In this document: positions 16,654 through 25,350 of the stretch, one piece after another
Numbering within the stretch: the stretch's first letter is position 1
Layout of the letters: the number at the start of each line of letters is the position of its first letter
Source: Mycobacterium paragordonae
Lineage (GTDB): Bacteria; Actinomycetota; Actinomycetes; Mycobacteriales; Mycobacteriaceae
Assembly: GCF_003614435.1 (NCBI RefSeq)
Contig: NZ_CP025546.1
Span: forward strand, 2,294,001-2,358,000
Direction: 5' to 3'
DNA length: 64,000 nt
Translations under genes and position numbers: made by a program
The notes under the pieces: model-generated
Database searches by the model: none
Seen by the model: only the letters and a program-made list of their open reading frames with translations
Told to the model about the DNA's origin: nothing

Positions 16654-18021
16654 GTGCCGCAACATGATTCGTCACGCCTGCCGTTAACGGAATTGGTGCA
16701 ACTGGTGGGCACCGGCGACATCGACACCGTCATCGTCGCGTTCACCGACATGCAGGGCCGGCTGGTCGGCAAACGGGTGGCCGGACGGTTCTTCGTCGAC
16801 GAGGTGGCCGCGCACGGCGCCGAGTGCTGCAGCTATCTGGTGGCGGTCGACGTCGACCTGAACACGGTGCCCGGCTACGCCATGTCGAGCTGGGAAACCG
16901 GCTACGGCGACATGGTGATGACGCCCGACCTGGCCACGTTGCGGCTGGTGCCGTGGCTGTCCGGCACGGCACTGGTGATCGCGGATCTGAGCTGGGCCGA
17001 CGGCAGCCCGGTGGCCGTGTCCCCACGCGCGATCCTGCGCCGCCAGCTCGATCGACTCGCGCAGCGCGATCTGATCGCCGACGTCGCCACCGAACTTGAG
17101 TTCATCGTGTTCGACCAGTCCTACCGCGCGGCGTGGGCCACCGGCTACCGGGACCTGACACCGGCCAGCGACTACAACATCGACTACGCGATCATGGCGT
17201 CGTCGCGGATGGAGCCGCTGCTGCGCGATATCCGGCTGGGCATGCAGGGCGCGGGTCTGCGGGTCGAGGCCATCAAGGGTGAATGCAACAACGGCCAGCA
17301 GGAGATCGGCTTCCGTTACGACGAGGCGCTGGTCACCTGTGACAACCACGCCATTTACAAGAACGGCGCCAAGGAGATCGCCGATCAGCACGGCAAGAGC
17401 CTGACCTTCATGGCCAAATACGATGAGCGCGAAGGCAATAGCTGTCACATTCACCTGTCGCTGCGCGGCGCCGATGACAGCGCGACGTTCGCCGACGGCA
17501 GCGGTGGGATGTCGGCGACGTTTCGCAGCTTCGTCGCCGGGCTGCTGGCCACGGTGCGCGAACTGACCCTGTTCTTCGCGCCGAACATCAACTCGTACAA
17601 GCGTTTTGCCGACGGCAGCTTCGCTCCGACCGCGGTGGCCTGGGGGATGGACAACCGGACCTGCGCGCTGCGGGTGGTGGGGCACGGGCGCAGCATCCGG
17701 GTGGAATGCCGGGTGCCCGGCGGCGACGTCAACCAGTACCTGGCGGTCGCCGCGCTGATCGCCGGCGGACTGTACGGTATCGATCGGGACCTCGAGCTCG
17801 GGGAGCCGTACGCCGGCAACGCCTACGATGCGCAGGATGTCGAGCGGCTACCCACCACCCTGGGCGAGGCCGCGGCGCTGTTCGGGGATTCGGTGCTGAC
17901 ACGGGAGGCCTTCGGCGACGACGTGGTCGCGCATTACCTGAACAACGCGCGCGTCGAGTTGAAGGCGTTCAACGCCGCCGTCACCGATTGGGAGAGGATT
18001 CGTGGCTTTGAACGGCTGTAA
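16654..18021 (+). CDS. glnA4: GlnA4, glutamine synthetase-like gamma-glutamylating ligase
   Basis: This 455-residue glutamine synthetase-family enzyme (Rv2860c-like) has the N-terminal beta-grasp (FTDMQGRLVGKRVAGRFF) and the catalytic domain (ATELEFIVFD, KGECNNGQQEIGF, NSCHIHLSL, FAPNINSYKRF, DNRTCALRVVGHGRSIRVECR). GlnA4-type enzymes are not the main ammonia-assimilating enzyme. In Streptomyces they gamma-glutamylate amines such as ethanolamine (from memory). The downstream amidotransferase, aldehyde dehydrogenase and SDR fit a gamma-glutamyl-amine breakdown route. It starts at GTG 16654 and overlaps the next gene by 20 bases. Confidence 0.9.
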   Translation: MPQHDSSRLPLTELVQLVGTGDIDTVIVAFTDMQGRLVGKRVAGRFFVDEVAAHGAECCSYLVAVDVDLNTVPGYAMSSWETGYGDMVMTPDLATLRLVPWLSGTALVIADLSWADGSPVAVSPRAILRRQLDRLAQRDLIADVATELEFIVFDQSYRAAWATGYRDLTPASDYNIDYAIMASSRMEPLLRDIRLGMQGAGLRVEAIKGECNNGQQEIGFRYDEALVTCDNHAIYKNGAKEIADQHGKSLTFMAKYDEREGNSCHIHLSLRGADDSATFADGSGGMSATFRSFVAGLLATVRELTLFFAPNINSYKRFADGSFAPTAVAWGMDNRTCALRVVGHGRSIRVECRVPGGDVNQYLAVAALIAGGLYGIDRDLELGEPYAGNAYDAQDVERLPTTLGEAAALFGDSVLTREAFGDDVVAHYLNNARVELKAFNAAVTDWERIRGFERL

Positions 18022-18736
18022 GGCTCCGGTGGTGGGCCTGTCCATGTACCTCGAGCAGGTGCGGACCGGAGTGTGGGACATCCCCGCGGCGTACCTGCCT
18101 GCCGACTACTTCGAGGGCGTGACACTGGCCGGCGGGATCCCGGTATTGCTACCGCCGCAGCCGGTGGACCCCGCCACAGTCGACCGCCTGCTGGACAGCC
18201 TGGACGCATTGGTGATCACCGGGGGCTACGACCTGGATCCCGCGACCTACGGGCAGCAACCCCACGCGACCACCGACGAGCCGCGCACCGACCGCGACGC
18301 CTGGGAGTTCGCGTTGTTGCGTGCGGCCCTGGACCGGCGGTTGCCGGTGCTGGGCATCTGTCGCGGCGCTCAAGTGCTCAACGTCGCGTTCGGTGGCACG
18401 CTGCACCAGCATCTACCCGAGGTGATCGGCCACTCCGGCCATCGCGCGGGCAACGGCGTGTTCAGCAGACTGCCGGTGCGCACGGTGCCCGGCACGAAGG
18501 CGGCGGCGGTGCTCGGTGAGACCGCCGACGTGCCGTGCTACCACCATCAGGCCATCGACACGGTGGGGGAAGAGTTGGTGGTCGGCGCGTGGGACGTCGA
18601 CGGCGTCGTCGAAGCGGTGGAGCTGCCCGGGGACGCGTTCGCCCTTGCGGTGCAATGGCATCCGGAGAAGTCATTGGACGATCTGCGGTTGTTCACCGCC
18701 TTGGTCGACGCCGCGCGATCGTACGCCGCGGCATGA
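18002..18736 (+). CDS. Class I glutamine amidotransferase, PuuD-like gamma-glutamyl hydrolase
   Basis: This 244-residue protein (Rv2859c-like) belongs to peptidase C26. The catalytic Cys is in LGICRGAQVLNVAFGG (about residue 120), and the catalytic His is in LAVQWHPEKSLDD. ALVITGGYDLDP is the usual oxyanion region. PuuD relatives hydrolyse gamma-glutamyl-GABA or similar amides to free glutamate. It overlaps glnA4 by 20 bases and aldC by 4, so the unit is translationally coupled. Confidence 0.88.
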   Translation: MALNGCKAPVVGLSMYLEQVRTGVWDIPAAYLPADYFEGVTLAGGIPVLLPPQPVDPATVDRLLDSLDALVITGGYDLDPATYGQQPHATTDEPRTDRDAWEFALLRAALDRRLPVLGICRGAQVLNVAFGGTLHQHLPEVIGHSGHRAGNGVFSRLPVRTVPGTKAAAVLGETADVPCYHHQAIDTVGEELVVGAWDVDGVVEAVELPGDAFALAVQWHPEKSLDDLRLFTALVDAARSYAAA

Positions 18737-20100
18737 CCTCCACGCAGCTGATCAACCCCGCCACCGAAGAGGTGCTGCGCGCGGTCGAGCATGTTGATGT
18801 CGCAGCCGTGGACGACGCGGTGGCGCGAGCGAGCGCCGCGCAACGGCGGTGGGCGCGGCTGGCGCCCGCCGAGCGCGCCGCCGGACTGCGCGCGTTCGCG
18901 GCCGCCGTGGACGCGCACCTGGACGAACTGGCCGCGTTGGAAGTGGCCAATTCCGGACACCCGATCGGCTCCGCACGGTGGGAGGCCGGCAACGTCCGCG
19001 ATGTGCTGCAGTTTTATGCCGGTAGTCCGGAACGCTTGTCCGGCAGACAGATTCCGGTAGCCGGCGGTATCGACGTGACTTTTCACGAGCCGATGGGCGT
19101 GGTGGGGGTGATCACGCCGTGGAACTTCCCGATGGTCATCGCGACCTGGGGGATCGCGCCGGCGCTGGCCGCGGGCAACGCGGTACTGGTCAAGCCCGCC
19201 GAGTGGACGCCGCTGACCACCATGCGCCTGGCTGAACTGGCCGTCGAGGCGGGACTGGACGCCGACCTGCTGCAGGTGTTGCCGGGGCAGGGCTCGGTGG
19301 TGGGGGAGCGGTTCGTCTCCCATCCCGGGGTCCGCAAGGTCGTGTTCACCGGGTCGACCGCGGTGGGCAAGAAGGTGCTGGCCGGTGCGGCGGCACACGT
19401 CAAGCGCGTGACGCTGGAACTGGGCGGCAAGAGCGCCAACATCGTGTTCGCCGACTGCGATCTCGAGCAGGCCGCCGCGACGGCGCCGGGCGGGGTGTTC
19501 GACAACGCCGGTCAGGACTGCTGCGCCCGCAGCCGAATCCTGGTGCAGCGCAGCGTCTACGACCGGTTCATGGAGCTACTGGAACCGGCGGTGCGCGCTG
19601 TGGCGGTCGGGGACCCCGCCGCGGAGACGACCGAGATGGGTCCGCTGGTGTCGCGTGCGCATTGGAACAAGGTGGCCTCCTACGTGCCCCCGAACGCGCC
19701 CGTCGCATTTCGCGGCACTGCACCCACCGGTCCCGGATTCTGGTTCCCGCCAACGGTTCTCACCCCGGAGCGCACCGACCGCAGCGTCACGGAGGAGATC
19801 TTCGGGCCGGTCGTCACCGTCTTGGCCTTCGACGACGAGCACGACGCCGTCACCCTGGCCAACGACACCGAATACGGTCTGTCGGGTTCCATCTGGACCG
19901 ACGATCTGTCGCGCGCCCTGCGCGTGTCGCGCGCGGTCGAATCCGGCAACCTGTCGGTGAATTCGCATTCCTCGGTGCGCTACACCACCCCGTTCGGCGG
20001 ATTCAAACAATCCGGTGTGGGCCGAGAGCTCGGGCCCGACGCCCCACTGCATTTCACCGAGACCAAGAACGTGTTCATCGCCATCAAGGAGGAGCAGTGA
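18733..20100 (+). CDS. aldC: AldC, NAD(P)-dependent aldehyde dehydrogenase
   Basis: This 455-residue ALDH superfamily enzyme (Rv2858c-like) has ITPWNFPMVIATWGIAPALA, FTGSTAVGKKV, the catalytic Glu region LELGGKSANIVFADCD, the nucleophile in NAGQDCCARSR, and EIFGPVVTVL. It would oxidise the (gamma-glutamyl)aminoaldehyde expected in the putative amine pathway. ATG 18733 overlaps the amidotransferase stop as ATGA. The open frame upstream of it is an artefact of that overlap. Confidence 0.92.
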   Translation: MTSTQLINPATEEVLRAVEHVDVAAVDDAVARASAAQRRWARLAPAERAAGLRAFAAAVDAHLDELAALEVANSGHPIGSARWEAGNVRDVLQFYAGSPERLSGRQIPVAGGIDVTFHEPMGVVGVITPWNFPMVIATWGIAPALAAGNAVLVKPAEWTPLTTMRLAELAVEAGLDADLLQVLPGQGSVVGERFVSHPGVRKVVFTGSTAVGKKVLAGAAAHVKRVTLELGGKSANIVFADCDLEQAAATAPGGVFDNAGQDCCARSRILVQRSVYDRFMELLEPAVRAVAVGDPAAETTEMGPLVSRAHWNKVASYVPPNAPVAFRGTAPTGPGFWFPPTVLTPERTDRSVTEEIFGPVVTVLAFDDEHDAVTLANDTEYGLSGSIWTDDLSRALRVSRAVESGNLSVNSHSSVRYTTPFGGFKQSGVGRELGPDAPLHFTETKNVFIAIKEEQ

Positions 20101-20873
20101 TCGACCTGAGTCGGCGGCTGGCGGGCCGGGTGGCGGTGATCACCGGCGGCGGCAGCGGCATCGGACTGGCCGCGGCGCGGCGGATGCACGCCGAGGGCGC
20201 GACCATCGTCATCGGCGACATCGATGCCGAGGCCGGAGGTGCCGCCGCCGAGGAGCTCTCCGGACTGTATGTGGCAGTGGATGTTTCCGACGAGGAGTCG
20301 GTGAACAAGCTGTTCGACGGCGCCGCGCACGCCTGCGGGTCGATCGATATCGCGTTCAACAACGCCGGCATCTCGCCGCCCGAAGACGACCTGATCGAGA
20401 GCACCGAACTGCCGGCCTGGCAACACGTCCAGGACGTCAACCTGAAATCGGTGTACCTGTGCTGCCGGGCGGCGTTGCGGCACATGGTGCCGGCCTGCAA
20501 GGGGTCGATCATCAACACCGCGTCGTTCGTCGCGGTAATGGGCTCGGCGACGTCGCAGATCTCCTACACCGCCTCCAAGGGGGGCGTGCTGGCCATGTCA
20601 CGGGAACTCGGCGTGCAGTTCGCCCGCCAGGCTATCCGCGTCAACGCGCTGTGCCCCGGCCCGGTGAATACACCTCTGCTGCAGGAGCTTTTCGCCAAGG
20701 ATCCGGAGCGAGCCGCCCGCCGGTTGGTGCACGTGCCGCTGGGCCGCTTCGCCGACCCCGACGAAATTGCCGCTGCCGTAGCGTTTTTGGCCAGCGACGA
20801 CGCGTCGTTCATCACCGCGTCGACGTTCCTGGTGGACGGCGGTATCAGTTCGGCCTACGTGACGCCGCTGTAG
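20097..20873 (+). CDS. Short-chain dehydrogenase/reductase (Rv2857c-like)
   Basis: This 258-residue classical SDR has an NAD(P) glycine motif TGGGSGIG near the N-terminus, NNAG (FNNAGISPP), a catalytic Ser region (INTASF) and YTASK (Tyr-x3-Lys). GTG 20097 overlaps the aldC stop (GTGA) and is preceded by GGAGGAG. It is the last gene of the glnA4 operon; its substrate is unknown. In M. tuberculosis the next gene to the right is nicT, whereas here about 18 kb intervenes. Confidence 0.9.
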   Translation: MIDLSRRLAGRVAVITGGGSGIGLAAARRMHAEGATIVIGDIDAEAGGAAAEELSGLYVAVDVSDEESVNKLFDGAAHACGSIDIAFNNAGISPPEDDLIESTELPAWQHVQDVNLKSVYLCCRAALRHMVPACKGSIINTASFVAVMGSATSQISYTASKGGVLAMSRELGVQFARQAIRVNALCPGPVNTPLLQELFAKDPERAARRLVHVPLGRFADPDEIAAAVAFLASDDASFITASTFLVDGGISSAYVTPL

Positions 20874-20888
20874 CGGCTCAGCCGGCGC

Positions 20889-21830
20889 TCAGTTCATGTC
20901 GACGATCACTTTGCCGACGGCGCGGCGGGCGGCCAGGTCGCTCAGTGCCAGGCCGATGTCGTCGAGGGGATAGACGGTACCGATGAGCGGACTGATGGCG
21001 CCGTTGCCCGCCAGGTCCTCCAACAGGGCCAGGGCTTCCCCGCGGACGGCGGGGTCAACGGCAAGCACGCCGAAGGAGCAGCCGCGCACGTCGACGTTGC
21101 GCATCAACAGCCGGTTGACCGACACCGTCGGTATCTCGCCACCGGCGAAACCCACGACGACGATCCGGCCTTCAGGCAACAGCGAGCGGAGGCTGTGCCG
21201 GAAGCGGTTCTCTCCGCCGACCGGGTCGACGATCATCGCGACGGGAGTGTCCAGTTGGGCGTGCCAGTTCTCGCCTACCAGAACCACATCGGCGCCCAGA
21301 TCTGCAGCGGCACGGGCCTTCTCATCGGTCGAAACACAACCGATCACCTGGCCGCCGAGTGCCTTCGCGACCTGGATGCACGCGCTGCCGACCCCGCCGG
21401 CCGCGCCGTGCACCAGGACGGTCTCGCCGGGCCGCAGCGCTCCGCGCCGCTGCACGGCGGCCAGCGCGGTGAGGTAGTTCAGTGGCAAGGCCGCACCCTG
21501 GCGGTAGTCCAGAGCATCGGGCAATCGGAACGTGGTCTCTGCTACCGCGGCGACGCGTTCGGCGTGCGCCCCGAACGTCAATGTCATCACCCGGTCGCCC
21601 ACGCTGAACTCACCGCCCGGCGGCGCCTTGACGACGTCGCCGGCCGCCTCCCAGCCCAGGGTGAACGGAAGCTGCTGGCGCACCTGGTATTTGCCCTGAG
21701 TCATCAACAGATCCGGGAACGACACCCCGGCGGCGCGGACCTGCACCACCAAATCGCCGTCGGGTTCCGGCACGTCAGCCAGCACGACCTCCTCGGGTCC
21801 GCTCTCTTCGACCACCTGTACCGCCCGCAT
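20889..21830 (-). CDS. Zinc-less MDR quinone oxidoreductase (QOR-like)
   Basis: This 313-residue NADPH:quinone oxidoreductase of the medium-chain family has the N-terminal GroES-like domain (AAGVSFPDLLMTQGKY) and Rossmann motif HGAAGGVGSACIQVAKALG. It lacks the zinc-ligand cysteines of alcohol dehydrogenases. ATG 21830 has GGAGGT just upstream; the longer frame to 21854 lacks support. It is divergent from the HxlR regulator, and the 98-base gap carries two matching operators, so HxlR probably controls it in response to electrophiles. Confidence 0.88.
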   Translation of the reverse strand: MRAVQVVEESGPEEVVLADVPEPDGDLVVQVRAAGVSFPDLLMTQGKYQVRQQLPFTLGWEAAGDVVKAPPGGEFSVGDRVMTLTFGAHAERVAAVAETTFRLPDALDYRQGAALPLNYLTALAAVQRRGALRPGETVLVHGAAGGVGSACIQVAKALGGQVIGCVSTDEKARAAADLGADVVLVGENWHAQLDTPVAMIVDPVGGENRFRHSLRSLLPEGRIVVVGFAGGEIPTVSVNRLLMRNVDVRGCSFGVLAVDPAVRGEALALLEDLAGNGAISPLIGTVYPLDDIGLALSDLAARRAVGKVIVDMN

Positions 21831-21848
21831 CGGAGACCTCCATCTCAA

Positions 21849-21886
21849 TATCAAAATGATATCTAGGCAAGGTATCAGAACGATAT
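21849..21886. promoter_or_regulatory. Two TATCA-N4-GATAT operators (HxlR sites)
   Basis: TATCA-AAAT-GATAT (21849-21862) and TATCA-GAAC-GATAT (21873-21886) are two inverted repeats with identical arms, 24 bp centre to centre. They lie in the divergent promoter region. A lone GATA half-site at 21915 sits on the hxlR promoter. I infer binding by the HxlR-type protein encoded next door. Confidence 0.7.
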
Positions 21887-21916
21887 CCTGCGAATCAAGG
21901 CAAAGTTCTAAACTGA

Positions 21917-21922
21917 TACTGT
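21917..21922 (+). promoter_or_regulatory. -10 element, leaderless, hxlR-type gene
   Basis: TACTGT (TANNNT) is followed by 6 bases and ATG 21929. Confidence 0.55.
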
Positions 21923-21928
21923 GCGGGT

Positions 21929-22414
21929 ATGCGGTACGAAGAGCTCGCCGATATCCCCTGCTCGATCACCCGGCCGCTCGTCGTGCTCGGGGAGCGGTGG
22001 ACGTTCCTGCTGGTCAAGCAGGCGTTCGCCGGTACCACTCGGTTCGAGGACTTCCTGACGACCCTCGGTATTCCCCGGGGCCGGTTGGCCGACCGGCTCG
22101 ATCGCCTGGTCGCCGAAGAGATCTTGCGGCGTGAGCCGTACCGGGAAGGGAACAACCGGACCCACGACGCGTACCGGCTCACCGAGAAGGGTCTGGCGCT
22201 CTACCCGGTGCTGCTGGCATTGCGTGACTGGGGCGACCGTTATATGGCACCCGACGGCCCGCCGGTGCACTACCGGCACCGGGACTGCGGCGGTGAAGCC
22301 CACGCCCACCTGTCCTGCGATAAGTGCCATCAGGAACTCACCGCACACGACGTCGTCCCGGAAGCCGGACCGGGTCTGACGGCCGCCGCGAAGGGCGCCA
22401 ATTCTCAGGAATAG
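21929..22414 (+). CDS. HxlR-family winged-helix transcriptional regulator
   Basis: This 161-residue protein has a typical HxlR/DUF24 core at residues 10-105: C11 (PCSITRPLVVLGERWTFLLV), FEDFLTTLGIPRGRLADRLDRL and the wing DAYRLTEKGLALYPVL. The N-terminal cysteine is the redox or electrophile sensor in several family members. The C-terminus adds a CGGEAHAHLSCDKCHQEL segment with three more Cys and His, possibly a zinc site. Its stop overlaps the stop of the converging PPE gene by 10 bases. Confidence 0.88.
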   Translation: MRYEELADIPCSITRPLVVLGERWTFLLVKQAFAGTTRFEDFLTTLGIPRGRLADRLDRLVAEEILRREPYREGNNRTHDAYRLTEKGLALYPVLLALRDWGDRYMAPDGPPVHYRHRDCGGEAHAHLSCDKCHQELTAHDVVPEAGPGLTAAAKGANSQE

Positions 22415-23364
22415 ACCAGGCGCCCGTTGACCGCCAGCCCGCCGATCGTCCTCATCCGACGGGCCGAGCAGTAGAGGTCGACGACCGCCGGCTTGGGCGG
22501 TTCCGCGGTACCCCAGACCGGCGGCACCGACAGCCGGCCGATGGACATTCCCCTGCCCCAGGTCGCCCGGACGGTCGGCGAGGCCGCACTTACCAGGGCC
22601 GCGGCCGGACCTTTGCTCGTTCGAGGGCCGCCGAGGAAATTGAGCAGGTGCATCGGGAACTTGACCGGCACGGCAAGGCGACTCAGCTTCGCCAGTGATG
22701 ACGACACCGCTGCCAGGGCGGTGCACGTCAACGGTGACGCCGACAGCGACTGGAGCGCTTGCGGTATCGCGGAAATCAATTGCGAGCCAGCCGAAATAAG
22801 CTCGGGATCGCCGACGGCGCCCTGCTGGGTCAACACCGGCAGGTCAAGGGCCAACGGGCCCGAGGTGAACGGTGTCACCCGCGCTGCAGCCGCGGCGGAT
22901 TCGGCATAGGCGTACATCGCCTCGACGTCGCGGGCCCACATCTGTTCGTACTGTGCGTCCATCGCCGCGATGTTCTGGGTGTCCTGGCTCAGCGCATTGC
23001 CGGTGACCAGTGCCTCTCGGTGAGATCGGTTGGCCGCGATTACCGGCGGTGGCACCATCGCCGCATAGGCTTCCTGATAGGCGGCCGCGGCCGCTCGGGC
23101 GTGGTCCGCCGCCTGCTTGCTTTTCACCGCCGCGGCGTTGAGCCAACCGAGATAGGGAGTGGCGGCCTGCGTCATGGCGATCGCCGCCGCGCCCTGCCAT
23201 CCGCAATTCAGCTTCGCGGTCACCCGGCGGAATCCGTCCGCGGCCTCGTCCAGCCCGTCGGCGACGTTGCCCCACGCGGCGGCGGCCGTGAGCAACGACT
23301 GCGCTCCGGGCCCGGAATACATTCGTGCCGAATGGATTTCCGGTGGCACCTGGCCGTAGTCCAT
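22405..23364 (-). CDS. PPE-family protein (PPE-SVP type)
   Basis: This 319-residue protein has an N-terminal PPE domain of about 175 residues (VPPEIHSARMYSGPG, LNCGWQGAAA, YQEAYAAMVPPP) and a short C-terminal region with SVPPVWG, the SVP-subfamily signature. PPE proteins are exported by ESX type VII systems, usually with a PE partner and a chaperone. None is encoded nearby. GGAAAGG precedes ATG 23364. It lies just beyond the 3' end of the hydrogenase operon and is separated from it by 117 bases, so it is probably a separate unit. Confidence 0.92.
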   Translation of the reverse strand: MDYGQVPPEIHSARMYSGPGAQSLLTAAAAWGNVADGLDEAADGFRRVTAKLNCGWQGAAAIAMTQAATPYLGWLNAAAVKSKQAADHARAAAAAYQEAYAAMVPPPVIAANRSHREALVTGNALSQDTQNIAAMDAQYEQMWARDVEAMYAYAESAAAAARVTPFTSGPLALDLPVLTQQGAVGDPELISAGSQLISAIPQALQSLSASPLTCTALAAVSSSLAKLSRLAVPVKFPMHLLNFLGGPRTSKGPAAALVSAASPTVRATWGRGMSIGRLSVPPVWGTAEPPKPAVVDLYCSARRMRTIGGLAVNGRLVYS

Positions 23365-23481
23365 CGCTACCTTTCCCGCGCCGGGGACAGTCTCAGAGCA
23401 GCGATTACGACGCGCAGGTCCACAGATCCGAACCTATCGCGCTGGGCATAGGCAAAACACGCAAAAGAGATTTGAGTTTGA

Positions 23482-24597
23482 TTAGAGCAATTCGATCAGC
23501 GGGATGGCCATCTCCGCCGCGGTCGCCGCACCGTGAAAGCCGACCAGCCGAGCAGACTCCGGCGGTTCGTGAGCGGTCGCCAGTACCGCCGATCCGCCGG
23601 TGCACACCACCACGACGTCGCCGATCCTCGGTAGATGAGCCGGGCTGACCGGGCCGAACAACCCTGCCGTGACGGCCTGCTCGCGGGTGTAGACATCCGC
23701 GCGACCGGCGAGGAGTTCGGACCAGGCGGCCAGCACATCAGCGGCGGCGCCGGGCTGGGTGTGCAGGTAGCGAACCCGCGGTTCGCCGGCGACCACCCGC
23801 ACCCCGGCGGCGAGCCGAGGGTCGGCGTCCAGGTCGATACGAGCGTCGGCGGCGACGTTCAATCCACCGTGGTCGGCCGTCACCAGCAGCGCCGCGTTGG
23901 CGGGCAGCGACTCGGCCAGCCTGCTCAGCAGCCCATCGACCCGCGCCGCGGCCTCGTGCCATTCGGGCGACCCGACGCCGAACACGTGCGCCATGGTGTC
24001 CAGGTCGGCGGTATAGCCGTAGACCAGGCCGGGTGCCGCGTTCAGTTCGTCGATCATCCGCCGGGCGTAGTCGTCGTCGGCGTGCGTGGGCACAAAGAGA
24101 GCGCCGTGATAGGCCGCCTCGGTCAGGCCGCTCCCGATGAACCATTCCGGCAGCAGGGCGCGAGCTGCCACTCCGGCGTGCGCGAGTCGGTCGAACCATG
24201 TTGGCAGAGGCTGCCATTCGTCGGCCGGCGGCTCGTCCCGCCAACGGATGTGGTTGAGGACGCGATCGGTGCCCGGGATGTTGAGCGTGAAGCCGAGGAT
24301 GCCGTGCTGTCCGGGGAGGGCGCCGGTGCCGAGCGACACCAGGCTCGTCGGCGTGGTGGACGGAAAGGTGCACGTCAGTTGCCGCAGCCGTCCCGCGCCA
24401 CCGCTCAGCACGGAGGCCAGCAGCGGAGCGTCGTCCACCAGATCGGGGAGCAGGTGCCAGCCCAGTCCGTCGACGAGCACCATCATGACGCGGTCGACGT
24501 CTCCGATCGACTCCGCCAGTCCCAGTGCGTCTGCCGCGCCGGACACTCCGAGCAGAGCCGCCGCGCTGGGCAGCACGTCGCAGATGGAACCGGGCAC
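23482..24597 (-). CDS. Alkaline phosphatase superfamily (nucleotide pyrophosphatase-like) protein
   Basis: This 371-residue protein has metal-site motifs of type I phosphodiesterases/nucleotide pyrophosphatases: MMVLVDGLGWHLL (Asp), TFPSTTPTSLVSLGTGALPGQHG (nucleophile Thr and metal Asn/Thr region), ADLDTMAHVFG and VTADHGGLN. There is no signal peptide, so it is cytoplasmic. It starts 21 bases after the DUF6390 stop at a GTG, so it is likely the last gene of the hydrogenase transcript. Substrate unknown. It may be an accidental passenger. Confidence 0.8.
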   Translation of the reverse strand: MPGSICDVLPSAAALLGVSGAADALGLAESIGDVDRVMMVLVDGLGWHLLPDLVDDAPLLASVLSGGAGRLRQLTCTFPSTTPTSLVSLGTGALPGQHGILGFTLNIPGTDRVLNHIRWRDEPPADEWQPLPTWFDRLAHAGVAARALLPEWFIGSGLTEAAYHGALFVPTHADDDYARRMIDELNAAPGLVYGYTADLDTMAHVFGVGSPEWHEAAARVDGLLSRLAESLPANAALLVTADHGGLNVAADARIDLDADPRLAAGVRVVAGEPRVRYLHTQPGAAADVLAAWSELLAGRADVYTREQAVTAGLFGPVSPAHLPRIGDVVVVCTGGSAVLATAHEPPESARLVGFHGAATAAEMAIPLIELL

Positions 24598-24618
24598 GAG
24601 CGCCAGTCTGACACGGAT

Positions 24619-25350
24619 TCAGCCATGCAGACGGTCATTGGTCAGCCGCAGCTGCCGGAAGGTGCTGTCGGCCAGCGCCCGCACCTGGTCCGGCTCCAGC
24701 CGTCCGCACAACCGGCCCCAATGCACGGCGACCTCGTCGCCCGCTGCCACGTCCGGCACCGCGCAGTACCCGTCGGCCCACACCTCGAGCGTCCGGGGAC
24801 CGGGCTCGGACAATGCGAGCGTTCGGCCGTCCCACACCAGCTGCCGGCACAGCACCTCGACATCGTCGCCTGCGCGCGAGACAACCGTGCCCCAGCTGAT
24901 CCGGCAACTGTCCAGCACATGCAGCGGATGCTGATCCATGCCGCGCCCCAGAAAGCGTGTCCAGGGATACACCCCGAAGACGTGGAAGCAGTGGTTGCCC
25001 GCGGCCTCGTTCGCCAGGTCGGGGGTGAGATGCGACCAGTAGCGCCCGGCCTGCGGGCCGATGATCGCCAGCAGTTCGTCGAAGAATCGACTGCCCGGCA
25101 CGTCGGCCCCGACACCGCCGCCGAGCCAATACGATTCGACCAACCGATAGTCCAGCGGATCGGTGATACCGGTCAGTCGCGACAACACCCGCAGATAGGG
25201 CCAGGCGCCGGAGAACCCGCGCGCCGCGTGCAGCACATCCTCGACCGCGCCGTCGCGCAGGGTGCCGCCCAGCGGGAGACCGCAGTAGCCGAGTGCGTTG
25301 GGCGCGTAGGCGTATCGGGCGAACATCTCGGCGCCGGCGGCGTCCGTCAC
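24619..25350 (-). CDS. DUF6390-like protein of the hydrogenase cluster
   Basis: This is a 243-residue soluble protein without recognised catalytic motifs. Visible features are an N-terminal RYAYAPNALGYCGLP, a central SYWLGGGV and NHCFHVFGVYPWTRFL, and scattered Cys/His. I match it from memory to DUF6390, seen mainly beside actinobacterial [NiFe]-hydrogenase genes. GTG 25350 overlaps the hypD stop by 4 bases. A role in cofactor assembly is inferred only from position. Confidence 0.7.
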   Translation of the reverse strand: MTDAAGAEMFARYAYAPNALGYCGLPLGGTLRDGAVEDVLHAARGFSGAWPYLRVLSRLTGITDPLDYRLVESYWLGGGVGADVPGSRFFDELLAIIGPQAGRYWSHLTPDLANEAAGNHCFHVFGVYPWTRFLGRGMDQHPLHVLDSCRISWGTVVSRAGDDVEVLCRQLVWDGRTLALSEPGPRTLEVWADGYCAVPDVAAGDEVAVHWGRLCGRLEPDQVRALADSTFRQLRLTNDRLHG

